64,000 nt of DNA from Cololabis saira (Eukaryota > Chordata > Actinopteri > Beloniformes > Belonidae): NCBI RefSeq assembly GCF_033807715.1, contig NC_084606.1, positions 38,639,478 to 38,703,477 of the forward strand, read 5' to 3'. Every line of letters begins with the position of its first letter. Positions within the stretch are counted from its first letter, which is position 1. This document shows, in pieces, positions 44,567 to 54,168 of this stretch. The translations under genes were made by a program, and so were the position numbers. The notes beneath the pieces are model-generated. The model did no database searches. It saw only the letters and a list, made by a program, of their open reading frames with translations, and was not told the origin of the DNA.

Positions 44567-44865
44567 TAGGTGTGACTTTTCAACCATCATCTGATACCAT
44601 GTCTGTTTGACCATCTGTTTCTTCTAATTGTTCATTGTTTACCAAATATGGTTTTTCCTGTCACCCTTGCTCAAATAAAAAGGGCCCGACTGCAGGGAGA
44701 ATTTGGGAGAAGGCCTGACGAGTTCTAAGAGGAGGGCCGTGTTGCCCTAAAGCTCCTCAAGACTTCTCTCCAAGCTTCTGCAGAATCGCCTTGAAAATCA
44801 TTCCACAAGTCTCTGGTGTCTTTTTCTAAGTTATTAATTTATGTTGATGATTTAGGAACCTAACA

Positions 44866-45286
44866 GATACTCTAGGAACTAAGAGTAAACCTGCACCCTG
44901 GGAGCGGAGAGCTCTGACAGGAACATAAGGCACTATCAGGTCTTGCAAATAATGCGGAGCTAAGCCGTTTTGGGCTTTATACGCAAGTAATAAAATTTTA
45001 AATTGGATTCTGAATTTTACGGGTAACCAATGGAGCGACGCTAACACTGGAGAGACGTGGTCTCTCCTGCTAATTCCTGTCAGTACTCGTGCTGCTGCAT
45101 TTTGGATCAGCTGGAGCCTATTCAGCAAATTACTTGGACATCCTGCTAACAACACATTACAGTAATCTAGTCTAGAAGATACAAACGCATGAACTAGTTT
45201 TTCTGCATCACTCTGCGAGAGGATTTTCCTAATCTTTGCGATATTACGGAGATGGAAAAATGCTAGTTTACAAACCTGATTGACAT
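44866..45286 (-). pseudogene. L2 copy B, C-terminal part of ORF2
   Basis: The minus-strand frame has NVNQVCKLAFFHLRNIAKIR, SSRLDYCNVLLAGCPSNLL and SRRDHVSPVLASLHWLPV, matching the end of L2 ORF2 at 25893-26460. It is broken on one side by the solo LTR and on the other by a second L2 tail at 45287. Confidence 0.88.
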
Positions 45287-45675
45287 TCAATTCAATTCAA
45301 TTCAATTTTATTTATATAGCGTCTAATACAACAGATGTTGTCTCTAGACGCTTTCCAGAGATCCAGAACATGAACATAAACATAAACATAAACATAAACA
45401 TAAACCCCCGAGCAATTATTATATAAACAATGGCAGGTAAAAACTCCCTTAGTGGGAGAAAAGCCTTAAGCCAAACAGTGGCAAGGAAAAACTCCCCTTT
45501 AGGAGGGAAGAAACCTTGAGCAGGACCAGGCTCATAAGGGGGGACCCTCCTGCTGAAGGCCAGACTGGGGGAGTCAGGGACGTCGACAGCACACAGCCGG
45601 CAGGTGGAAGCAGCAGCGGGATGACCAGAGGTGGGGGGGGCGTCAGCAGCACACAACAGTCATGTTATAGTCATG
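45287..45675 (-). mobile_element. Second L2 3' tail nested in L2 copy B
   Basis: The ATTCA units and TATATAGCGTCTAATACAAC tail begin at once after the L2 ORF2 segment. They run through a 3'UTR with one G-run unit to about 45675. After it, ACATATGGTTTAAACG is present twice in a row (about 45676-45707), once more than in the intact copy; this could mark the target duplication. Confidence 0.85.
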
Positions 45676-46106
45676 ACATATGGTTTAAACGACATATGGT
45701 TTAAACGACAAATCCTGATCGAAAACAACACCAAGGTTTCTCACAGTGGCACTGGAAGCCATCGCAACACCAACTAATCCCTTCCTAAGATGCTCTGGAC
45801 CAAGAATGATAACCTCTGTTTTATCTGAATTTAGAAGCAAGACATTTCTGAACATCCAGTCCTTGATGTCCCTAAGACATGCCTGAAGTTTAACCAACGG
45901 TTCTGTCTCACCCGGCTTCATAGACAAATAGAGCTGCGTATCATCAGCATAACAATGAAAGTGTATGCCGTGATTCTGGATTATACTTCCCAACGGCTGC
46001 ATGTATAAACTGAACAAGATTGGCCCTAGCACTGAACCCTGCGGAACACCATAACAGACCCTTGACTGTTCTGAAGAAACCTCATGTACATGAACAAACT
46101 GGAACA
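45676..46106 (-). pseudogene. L2 copy B, reverse transcriptase core part
   Basis: The frame contains YGVPQGSVLGPILFSLYMQP, CYADDTQLYLSMKPGET and SDKTEVIILGPEHLRKGL, almost identical to L2 copy A. The match ends abruptly at 46106, within the QFVHVHEVSSEQ region, so copy B is 5'-truncated there. Confidence 0.88.
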
Positions 46107-47000
46107 TCGGGTCTGTCTTTTGGCCGCAAAAATTTGGTCAATTGTGCTGAGAGACCAGTTAACCAATTCCATGATTGTAGAGTTTCGGAGGAGTGAAAAA
46201 GAAGAGACTCTGAAGACGAGACAAACAAAAGACAAAAAACATGTGCACCCCCTTTGATCTGAGATGCAGCCTTGTCATCATTTTCTAGAACCGGCCCTGT
46301 TGCATAAACACACCTGATTCTAATTAGAATTAGACTATTTACAATAGTGCAAATAGTCACTCCGTAAATAAATTTGCCTTGCCTTGACACAACGAACAAG
46401 TGCTATTTATTCAAATCATTGCAGTTGTAGACTTTTTGTGAAAATGATCAAAAGAAGTTTCAGGCCTGGACAGCAGCCAGAACAGATCCCCTTTATTTGA
46501 GCCACCGTTGGCTAATTTAGTATGGCTGGCTTATTTTTTGCTAATATATGATGCAAATTAATTTAATTTTATATCCATTCTGATCAAATCTGTCCGCTGG
46601 AATCTGGAAGCTGCCAAGTCGACAGCATCCAGCCCCACTTATTGCGGGTGAAAGTTTCCCCTAATTTTGGAGACATGTAAAGCGAAAGCAGGACAAACTT
46701 ATCTGATGTTGCTATAGACCATTTTTTCTGCATGAAAACGTGGCTGAAAAAGTTTAATCGAATTTGTGAGTTAATATACCTTTGGGTTTGTGTCTTCAAA
46801 TGTAACCATCTACACTTTGTAAAGTGTAAAAGCAGATCATTTAGAGAAATGAGAACTTCGTCCACAATGACACAGAAGAGCAAACTTTCTTAAAGCTCCC
46901 AGTGTTTTTTTGTGCACGGCTTTAACTCTGAAAGAGTAGATTCACAGGAGCATCCTTCTCTGGATGGTCTTCCTGTTTACAGACACATATTAGTCATTTC
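46107..47000. other. Intergenic; contains a possible hAT end
   Basis: On the minus strand, CAGGGCCGGTTCTAGAAAAT at about 46299-46280 looks like a hAT terminus, with about 190 bp of possible element to 46107. The remaining sequence to 47000 is AT-rich with no supported gene. Confidence 0.4.
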
Positions 47001-47014
47001 CCAGTCATTAACTT

Positions 47015-47208
47015 TTTTTTTTTAAAGATTTTTTTGGGCTCTAGTGGCCCTTTATTGAAGATGCAGATATGAAAGGGGTAGAGAGAGAGATCGGGGATGA
47101 CATACAGCAAAGGTGCGCAGGCCGGGATTCGAACCTGCGACCGCTGCAGGAGGACTGTAGCCTCAGTATATGAGCCGCTGCTTAACCCACTGCGCCACCG
47201 AGCGGCCC
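47015..47208 (-). mobile_element. tRNA-derived SINE
   Basis: On the minus strand it starts GGGCCGCTCGGTGGCGCAGT. The RNA polymerase III box A is GTGGCGCAGTGGG (47186-47198) and box B GGTTCGAATCC (47125-47135), spaced as in a tRNA gene. The tail passes TTCAATAAAGGGCCACTAGA and ends in an A-rich stretch. It is flanked by the perfect 14-bp duplication CCAGTCATTAACTT at 47001-47014 and 47209-47222. The tRNA fold is not maintained and a non-tRNA 3' part is attached, so this is a SINE and not a working tRNA gene. Confidence 0.95.
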
Positions 47209-47249
47209 CCAGTCATTAACTTCTGTGAATAAGATGCAAATACAAAAAA

Positions 47250-47959
47250 AAAATTAAAGCTGCATGCAGCGATGAACGGGCCCTCGCCCGTGCAATTTTC
47301 AGCAATAAAAGTCAAGGACTCAGAACTAAGTCCGATGACACCACCAATGACTCTTTATGTCAAACCATTCAAAAGTTATGGCAGAAAATAGGGACTATCA
47401 AATATCGACCAATCAGATGAAGGGGCGGGTCTAATTTGCACCAATTATGTTCAAGGACTCAAAACTAAGTCCGATGACACCACCCACAGGTCTTTATGTC
47501 AAACCATTCAAAAGTTATGGCAGAAAATAGGAACTATCAAATATGGACCAATCAGATAAAGGGTGGGCGCGCTTTTTGGCATCTAGCGTCGCCACGGTAA
47601 CGCTTTTGACTGAGAAAAGTAATGTGCATCGTCGCAGAATGGAGACGCACATTTTGATGTATAACACACCTGGGTGCACGTTACGGTTCGGGTGAAGAAG
47701 CGGCCGAAGAAATGGCATAGATTGCGCCAAAATTACATGATTAATTAAAAATGGCCGACTTCCTGTTTGGTTTCGGCCATGGCGCCAAGAGACCTTTCTT
47801 TAAGTTGCGACATGATACAGGTGTGTAGCGATTTTCGTGCATGTACGTCAAACGGTATTGTGGGGCTTGAGGGACAAAGTTTTCAAGGGGGCGCTGTTGA
47901 GCCGTTAGGCCACGCCCATTAATGCAAACCATTAAATATCACATTTTTCGCCAGGCCTG
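47250..47959 (+). repeat. Dispersed repeat X, copy C (right-truncated)
   Basis: It begins TTAAAGCTGCATGCAGCGAT and follows X to CATTTTTCGCCAGGCCTGA, where it stops short of the GAA-bearing right end. Confidence 0.85.
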
Positions 47960-48550
47960 AATACTAATTTCACTGCTAAAGTCATGGTTAGGGCAACATT
48001 TAAGAAGATTCGTATTATAACCTCTGTTGAAAAAAATAAATAAAAGTAAAACCAAGTATTCAAATGCTGAGGCTACTGCACCATAAGGCACAACAGATAT
48101 ACAATTCATTGTGTTCTTATGTTTATAAACTTCCTAACTTTTTCATTTACAGTCAATTAAAATGGTATTCCTTTTTAATGGGAGAACTGTGAGACTATTT
48201 GGTGACCAGACACTTATATTTCTAATGTTTTATGCTGCTGTGGTTAAGAGCAGTTTACACCTCTTTCTTGTGGGAAGACCTCCGTTCATCCGTCACTGTT
48301 GCATGCAAGAATCAGAACATGTGCACGCAAAACTCTGCTTACCGGTATGAACTTTAGACAGATGCAGCAGCGGCTGACCAATCATTTGTTCGTCACATCA
48401 ATTATACGTAACGACCACTGGTAATGAGAGCACCGTAGGACCAATGGGGTGTTTTAAAGCTGATTAATATTCTCGTGCAACCTTAGAGTTATTCCTTTAT
48501 TTGGTAACGTGTTGAAGGTATGATCTGTGGATAGGTTACTTAGAAAACTC
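47960..48550. promoter_or_regulatory. Upstream region of the RNase gene
   Basis: No repeat named above covers it. A 62-residue frame at 48162-48350 lacks any recognised motif. The block at 48317-48475 resembles 38785-38915 (for example ACGTAACGACCACTGGTAAT versus ACGTAACGGCCATTGATCAT). If both are relics of one promoter type, they may hold regulatory sites; otherwise it is a dispersed repeat. Confidence 0.4.
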
Positions 48551-48565
48551 CTCCTTCAGTGGTTT

Positions 48566-48578
48566 GTATATTAAAGGA
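48566..48578 (+). promoter_or_regulatory. TATA-like box of the RNase gene
   Basis: GTATATTAAAGG stands about 80 bp before the predicted exon 1 splice donor. A start of transcription 25-30 bp downstream, near 48600, would give a short 5' noncoding exon of about 50 bp. Position inferred from sequence only. Confidence 0.5.
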
Positions 48579-48599
48579 GGTGAAAACTGAGGACTAGAT

Positions 48600-48651
48600 C
48601 ATTCTGGAGGATCTACAGGCAGAACTTCTTTCTCCTGTTCACCATCAGCAG
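48600..48651 (+). other. Predicted RNase 5' noncoding exon 1
   Basis: The segment ends ACCATCAGCAG followed by GTAAAAGG, a good splice donor at 48652. Its 5' edge is set by the TATA-like box and is approximate. A noncoding first exon is usual in vertebrate RNase A genes. Confidence 0.5.
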
Positions 48652-48970
48652 GTAAAAGGCTCTTTATCTTTCTGGGGTGTAACATTTGAAGATGAAATCC
48701 TTGAATAAAAAGCATATTTTCTTAAAACAAAATTTTTTTTGTAATACTACTCTAAAATAGATAAATACCTAATAATGTGCAGCCTAAAATGTTGGATATA
48801 TTGGCTTGAAACTTTTCATCATTTAACAGGATTATATAACTGAGAAAAATAAATGAACAAAAATACATAAAATTAAAAATGCAGACTCTAAACAATGGAA
48901 ATAATTTCTTTGAGATGCAGGTCAGATTGCAGAGCAATTAAACACATGATCATGGTTTCTATGGTTACAG

Positions 48971-49026
48971 AGGGACTTGAACTACTGCAGGAAACCAGTT
49001 AAACCACTGTTGAGTCAAACTCTGAG
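48971..49026 (+). other. Predicted RNase 5' noncoding exon 2
   Basis: It is preceded by TTTCTATGGTTACAG (acceptor) and followed by GAG/GTAAGTAG (strong donor at 49027). The 56-bp exon contains no ATG. The intron before it would be 319 bp, the one after it 1919 bp. Use of this exon is a prediction. Confidence 0.5.
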
Positions 49027-49581
49027 GTAAGTAGAAATGATGCCAGTAAACCAACCATGTTCATTTCCAATATATGACCTAAATATTATTGTCACGGTTT
49101 TCGGGTTTTGTTAGTTTTCACCTCATTTTGAAAGTACTTCAAGTATCGTATTTTCTGGACTATAAGCCACACCTGCATATAAGCCACATCCGCTCTATTT
49201 TTAAAAAATCAATAAAAAAAAGATATACAAGCCGCACCTGCATCCGCTCTATTTAAAAAAAAAAGATATGCAAGCCGCAGATATTTATGTTGTTAGATTA
49301 GATATTTACTACTTGTACAGAAGGATTTAGAACTGTAAATGATGTACATGTTTGTACCTAAATAGATCCTTTCCTAACAGTGTCTTTTAACACGGCAGCA
49401 ACTTTGCTGATTAAAACTGGTCAGAACCAAGAGAAAATAACCGGTATTTATTTATCTATTTATCTGTTTGAAATCTGCTTCTACCTACTTCTATCTGCTA
49501 AAGAAGAAGTAGCGTATTCTTCTTTGTATTTATTTTGTCTTAGTTTTGATTCTAATTCCGGTTAGAGCGGCCCGAGCATTT

Positions 49582-49890
49582 ATCGAAATGTCGAGAAAAA
49601 AAGTCGAAATGTCGAGAAAAAAATGTCAAAATCTCTAGAAAAAAGTCGAAATGTAGAGAAAAAAAGTCGAAATGTAGAGAAAAAAAGTCGAAATGTCGAG
49701 AAAAAAAAAGTCGAAATGTTGAGAAAAAAGTCGAAATGTCGAAAAAAAAAGTCAAAATTTCTAGAAAAAAGTCGAAATGTAGAGAAAAAAAGTCGAAATG
49801 TAGAGAAAAAAAAGTTGAAATTTTGTGAAAAAAGTCGAAATGTTGAGGAAAAAGCGGAAATTTTGAGAAAAAAAGTCAAAATGTCGAGAA
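49582..49890 (+). repeat. GTCGAAATGTCGAGAAAAAA-type minisatellite, locus 3a
   Basis: About 15 units of about 20-21 bp, with GTAGAG and GTTGAG variants. It begins GCATTTATCGAAATGTCGAG, the same entry phrase as block 3b. Confidence 0.9.
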
Positions 49891-50065
49891 AAACCTCATT
49901 TTGAAAGTACTTCAAGTACCGTATTTTCTGGACTATAAGCCACACCTGAATATAAGCCGCATCTGCTCTATTTTTAAAAAAACAATTAAAAAAACATTTA
50001 CAAGCCGCACCTGCATCCGCTCTATTAAAAAAAAAAAGATATGCAAGCCACAGATATTTATGTTG

Positions 50066-50405
50066 AGCATTTATCGAAATGTCGAGAAAAAAAGTCGAAA
50101 TGTCGAGAAAAAAATTTCAAAATCTCTAGAAATATGTCGAAATGTAGAGAAAAAAAGTCGAAATGTAGAGAAAAAAAAAAGTCGAAATGTTGAGAAAAAA
50201 GTCGAAACGTCGAGAAAAAAAAGTCAACATTTCTAGCAAAAAGTTGAAATGTAGAGAAAAAAAGTTGAAATGTAGAGAAAAAAAAGTCGAATTTTTTAGG
50301 AAAAAGCTGAAATTTTGAGAAAAAAAGTCAAAATGTTGAGAAAAAAAGTCAAAATGTCGAGAAAAAAGTCGAAATTTTGAGAAAAAGGTCAAAATGTCGA
50401 GAAAG
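50066..50405 (+). repeat. GTCGAAATGTCGAGAAAAAA-type minisatellite, locus 3b
   Basis: About 16 units of the same kind, after a second GCATTTATCGAAATGTCGAG entry. Blocks 3a and 3b sit at corresponding places of the duplicated MITE and probably arose from one array. Confidence 0.9.
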
Positions 50406-50951
50406 TTATCTGTTTATCTGTTTGAAATCTGCTTTTACCTCCTTCTATCTGCTAAAGAAGAAGTAGCATATTCTTCTTTGCATTTATTTTGTCTTAGTTT
50501 TGATTCTAATTCCGGTTAGAGCGCCCAGAGCGGTGGAAGAAATATGCAATCCATAGAATAGAATAACCTTTGTATAAGCTGCACGGTTGAAAACCTATGA
50601 AAAAAGTAGCGGCTTATAGTCCAGAAAATACGGTATACGCTGGACTAAACTGAACCGGACTATAACTAGGGTATCATGGATTTAACTGGAATATGGTCAG
50701 AACTGGAGCTGCTTTGGTTTCTCTGTAAAATAAACCATTTTTAGACAATCAAGTGTAAATGTATGAAGAGGAAGTGGACTGGACTCCGAGTTACTTTTGA
50801 GGTATCGACAAATGTTAAACATGCCTTCTGCTAAAAGGTCCAAGATTGTTATTCTTATGTTTTACTGTAATAAACCTGCTGCACACCAACAACTTCAATA
50901 ACACAAGGGAGTGTAAATGTGTAAATGTGTGTTTTTCTTCTCCAGGGAATC

Positions 50952-51401
50952 ATGAAGTTGCAGATGGTTTGTTTGCTGCTGGTGCTGCTCGGTTCTGAGG
51001 TGCTCTCGGTCGACCAAGATTACGACGACGACGACAACAAGGACTACAAAACGCAACATAAATGGTTCATAGAGCAACACATCAAACCAGGGATGAGGCC
51101 TGATCGATGTACTGAAGAGATGAAGAGAATCAGGGGGATCAAGGGACGATATTGTAAAAAACTTAATACTTTTATTTTGGCACAAGCTAAACCAATTGAT
51201 AGACTGTGCAAAGGAAAGGGGGATGAAGAAACGATCAAAATCTTCAAATCTGTTGTCGACTGTGATCGCATTGGCACTCGCACTCGCCCTCCTTGCGCTT
51301 ACAAGGGTAAACATTTGAACAAAAAATGCCTGAATATAACATGTGGAGAGCAGCTTCCTGTACACCTTGAACCCTGTAGAAAAAAACCTGATGTTTCCTA
51401 A
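50952..51401 (+). CDS. Secreted ribonuclease, RNase A superfamily (teleost angiogenin-like)
   Basis: A coding frame of 149 residues in one exon. The ATG at 50952 is chosen because the longer frame (from 50925) crosses the splice acceptor TTTTTCTTCTCCAG at 50945. Residues 1-19 are a signal peptide (MKLQMVCLLLVLLGSEVLS). An unusual acidic segment, DQDYDDDDNKDYK, follows at 21-33. The RNase fold then shows the catalytic triad: His43 in FIEQHIKP, Lys69 in the signature CKKLNTF (68-74) and His138 in LPVHLE. Cysteines 53, 68, 86, 104, 115 and 131 match the three disulfides of fish and angiogenin-type RNases. Cys126 and Cys142 are extra and could form a fourth, non-canonical bond. Such enzymes cut RNA outside cells; fish members are reported to be angiogenic and bactericidal. 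It is rich in lysine (cationic). The exact orthologue is not determined. Confidence 0.93.
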   Translation: MKLQMVCLLLVLLGSEVLSVDQDYDDDDNKDYKTQHKWFIEQHIKPGMRPDRCTEEMKRIRGIKGRYCKKLNTFILAQAKPIDRLCKGKGDEETIKIFKSVVDCDRIGTRTRPPCAYKGKHLNKKCLNITCGEQLPVHLEPCRKKPDVS

Positions 51402-51741
51402 TTCAACATTTGGTAAACAGAAAGACTAAAAATGTGAAATCAGTCATTTGACCGCCTGCTCATAAATGAAACATTAAAACATATTACAATAAGGATTTTT
51501 TTTGAATGAAACATGAAATCCACTTGAATAAGAAGATTTTTCTTCTCTCCTTACTTTCATATCTTAAAAGTTGATGTTAAAAATCAGCGAATTTGAAAAC
51601 TTTTAAGGTCTCGGAACACAATTAAGATTTTGTTATGTTGATATTACATATTTTGACCATGAACACTGATATTCAAGGTGGCGGTACATCCAGATGGTTT
51701 TACGGTGGTTTGTAAAGTTCTATGTGAAAAACGTCAAGTTA

Positions 51742-51757
51742 AATAAATAAATAAAAA
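51742..51757 (+). other. Polyadenylation signals of the RNase gene
   Basis: Three overlapping AATAAA hexamers in AAATAAATAAATAAAAA, 340 bp after the stop codon. No other AATAAA lies between the stop and this point. The 3'UTR would end at about 51770. Confidence 0.6.
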
Positions 51758-51814
51758 TGGCCTGTGTAAAGGCGTTTTCAAATGAAAAAAAAATTCTCTT
51801 GTGAAATATTTGTG

Positions 51815-51910
51815 ACCTGTTGACCTGCACCTCGCAATCGAGAATCGTTTAGAACAGGAATCGAAATTGAGAATCGGAATCGGAATCATTAAAATCCAAA
51901 CGATGCCCAA
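51815..51910. repeat. Fragment of a dispersed repeat ending GATGCCCAACCCT
   Basis: GAATCGGAATCGGAATCATT and AAACGATGCCCAACCCTA recall the terminus (AGGGTTGGGCATCGTTT on the other strand) of a transposon family common in fish. Only one end is recognised. Confidence 0.5.
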
Positions 51911-51916
51911 CCCTAC

Positions 51917-51920
51917 GTCG

Positions 51921-52015
<95 letters not shown>

Positions 52016-52016
52016 T
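51917..52016. repeat. (ATC)n microsatellite
   Basis: About 33 ATC units without interruption. The poly-Asp frame on the minus strand is an artefact. Confidence 0.97.
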
Positions 52017-52828
52017 AACCTTATTAAGCTCTCGTGAACCATGATGATTTGTCAGAAAATAAATCAGATGACACTGTGGCTTGATCATAGATTCATTCAC
52101 ATATATAAAACTTAATCAAACATCCATGCATGTAAAGTCCCCAAAGTGGTAATTTAATCAAGGTAGCGAACTGATTCATTTGAACAATGCGAATTACAGT
52201 TGTCGGCCACTAGAGGACGCGTTTTTACCATATGACCTTGAGACAGTCTCTCTTACAAACAAATATTAAAACAAACTTTCCAGGGCTGAATGTCAATAAA
52301 CACGTTATCAATATTATTTCCCACAGCATGAGGAAGTAAAGTAGTCATTTGTATGACCATGCTGACTGCGTGAGAGTAGAGTCCTTGGTTAAATCATAAC
52401 GCAGTAGGCCTGCAGTAGCCCACAGTGGCCACTAGAGGGCGACCAAGTGCCAACTACTGAGATAAATACAGATACATCAGTAAAAGTATAGATTTGCAGC
52501 TCGATATGCTGTACCTTGCAAATATGCAATTTATCAAATAAAAATGTGATTGTATTTTTTTTTTCCTCTATACAATTTCACCTGCCCACCCCCCCCGCCC
52601 CTCTCAAAAAAAAGAAAACACCCTATCACCCTATTAAAGTCACCTTTTAATCTATGTATGGAGGTTAAGATGCTTTAATGATCTTTAATGATTCTACCAA
52701 GGTCTTTTGCATGGTGACTTTCTCGTTTCCTCTGCCACTATATCTCCAAAAGCTAGTTTCTTCATCGTCAGTGCATCACTCGGTAGAATAAAATGATACG
52801 CAGTTTTCCTAGGAGAGGGGAATCTAGA
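52017..52828. other. Intergenic, nothing recognised
   Basis: No gene or RNA is called. Two GGCCACTAGAGG words (52205 and 52428) hint at old repeat material. A T-run and a C-run lie at 52555-52600. Confidence 0.45.
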
Positions 52829-53196
52829 CGCCAAAAAGCGCGCCCCCCCTTCATCTGGTTGGTCCGTATTTGATAGTTCCTACTTTCTGCCATAACTTTT
52901 GAATGGTTTGACGTAATGAGTCGTGGGTGGTGTCATCGGACTCGGTTTTGAGTCCTTGAACATAATTGGTGCAAACTAGCCCCCCCCCCTTCATCTGATT
53001 GGTCAATATCTGATAGTTCCTACTTTCTGCAATAACTTTTGAATGTTTTGATATAGAGAGTCGTGGGTGGTGTCATCTGCTAAATGTCCAGCCCTGAAGA
53101 ATCTACACGCAAGTAATACAAGCTTCCACTGCAGCCTGAACGTGCACAAGGGTGGAGGGCCCGTTCATCGCTGCTTGCAGCTTTAATATTTATTTA
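52829..53196 (-). repeat. Dispersed repeat X, copy D (fragment, reverse)
   Basis: It contains CATAACTTTTGAATGGTTTG and GAGTCGTGGGTGGTGTCATC blocks twice, as in X. It ends with the reverse of the X left end, CCCGTTCATCGCTGCTTGCA then GCTTTAA. The right half of X is missing. Confidence 0.85.
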
Positions 53197-53447
53197 TTAT
53201 TTCAGGTTGATTTTTTTAAAATTTCGTTTGACTCATACAGTCAAACTACTTTATCTATACATACCGTACATTTGTTAAATGGCATGTTGTGATACCGTCA
53301 TCCTGTACCAATAATACATTTGGGATGGGGTGAGGTTTGCGTGCGGGGGGGCCTCCAAATAACATTTCGCTTAGGGCCCCAATTTGGTCAGTTGCAGCCC
53401 TGCTCATCCTGTCATGGATTTTGATTTTGTACCAAATGACAAATGAA
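53197..53447. other. Intergenic, possible hAT end
   Basis: It contains AACATTTCGCTTAGGGCCCC and AGTTGCAGCCCTG at about 53360-53402, a phrase typical of hAT termini, but no partner end or duplication is found. No gene. Confidence 0.35.
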
Positions 53448-54168
53448 GGGGGGGGGCGTCAGCAGCACACAACAGTCACAGCACAAGAAACTACAGGAAC
53501 GATGGACAAAAATGATGGTTATGAGATATTTATAATAAATAAAAATGGAAATGGAGAAGAGAGGAAGGGAAGAGGAGAGGAGAAGAAGGGTGAGAGGCAC
53601 CGCCCAGCGGAGAAGAAGATACAAACACATGAACTAGTTTTTCTGCATCACTCTGCGAGAGGATTTTCCTTGCATTTTTTTGCAATATTACAGAGATGGA
53701 AAAATGCTATTTTACAAACCTGATTGACATATGGTTTAAACGACAAATCCTGATCGAAAATAACACCAAGGTTTCTCACAGTTGCACTGGAAGCCATCGC
53801 AACACCATCAACACCTTCCTAAGATGCTCTGGACCAAGAATGATAACCTCTGTTTTATCTGAATTTAGAAGCAAGACATTTCTGGACATCCAGTCCTTGA
53901 TGTCCCTAAGACATGCCTGAAGTTTAACTAACGGTTCTGTTTCATCCGGCTTCATAGACAAGTAGAGCTGCGTATCATCAGCATAACAATGAAAGTGTAT
54001 GCCGTGATTCTGGATTATACTTCCCAATGGCTGCATGTATAAACTGAACAAGATTGGCCCTAGCACTGAACCCTGCGGAACACCATAACAGACCCTTGAC
54101 TGTTCTGAAGAAACTTCATGTACATGAACAAACTGGAACCTGTTAGACAGATATGATTTAAACCAACT
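53448..54168 (-). pseudogene. L2 fragment: 3'UTR with deletion, reverse transcriptase core
   Basis: A G-run unit and 3'UTR piece (53448-53620) is joined directly to the ORF2 segment equivalent to 26345 in copy A, skipping about 650 bp. The RT frame at 53776-54168 has YGVPQGSVLGPILFSLY, CYADDTQLYLSMKPDET and SDKTEVIILGPEHLRK. Just upstream in the coding sense, at about 54168, the L2 sequence changes to a different LINE. Confidence 0.85.

Larger units (their letters stand above)
42935..44865. mobile_element. Solo LTR of an endogenous retroelement, split by a TIR transposon
   Basis: Inserted in L2 copy B with the 4-bp duplication GATA (42931-42934 and 44866-44869). It starts TGTGAGGTTA and ends AACCTAACA (TG...CA), an imperfect terminal inversion. 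In the second half are a CAAATAAAAAGGGCCC polyadenylation-type signal and a T-rich R/U5-like stretch ending near 44830. No internal coding region, primer site or second LTR is seen. Without the transposon at 43292-44566 the LTR would be about 656 bp. It is a relic with no genes. Confidence 0.8.
49141..50635. mobile_element. Foldback MITE in RNase intron 2, internally duplicated
   Basis: The left end is CGTATTTTCTGGACTATAAG (about 49148), and the right end is the inverse, CTTATAGTCCAGAAAATACG (about 50612-50631). A second left-end block with the preceding CATTTTGAAAGTACTTCAAG occurs at 49895-49945, so about 760 bp has been repeated in direct orientation. GTCTTAGTTTTGATTCTAAT also occurs twice (about 49540 and 50490). 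Intronic, probably neutral. Confidence 0.8.

Noticed and set aside
42935..44865. A whole endogenous retrovirus
   Set aside because: Only one LTR-like unit with a 4-bp duplication is present; no internal genes, primer site or second LTR.
47015..47208. A tRNA gene on the minus strand
   Set aside because: Boxes A and B are present, but the acceptor and anticodon stems are not kept, a non-tRNA 3' part follows, and a target duplication flanks it: a SINE.
48162..48350. 62-codon plus-strand frame preceded by an acceptor-like CATTTACAG
   Set aside because: No motif, no donor in frame and no neighbour exon; coding is not supported.
50925..50951. Upstream in-frame ATG extending the RNase by nine residues
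   Set aside because: It lies in the polypyrimidine tract and acceptor of the intron; the ATG at 50952 gives a normal signal peptide.
51734..52042. Minus-strand frame with a long poly-Asp run
   Set aside because: Translation of the (ATC)n microsatellite joined to random flanks.
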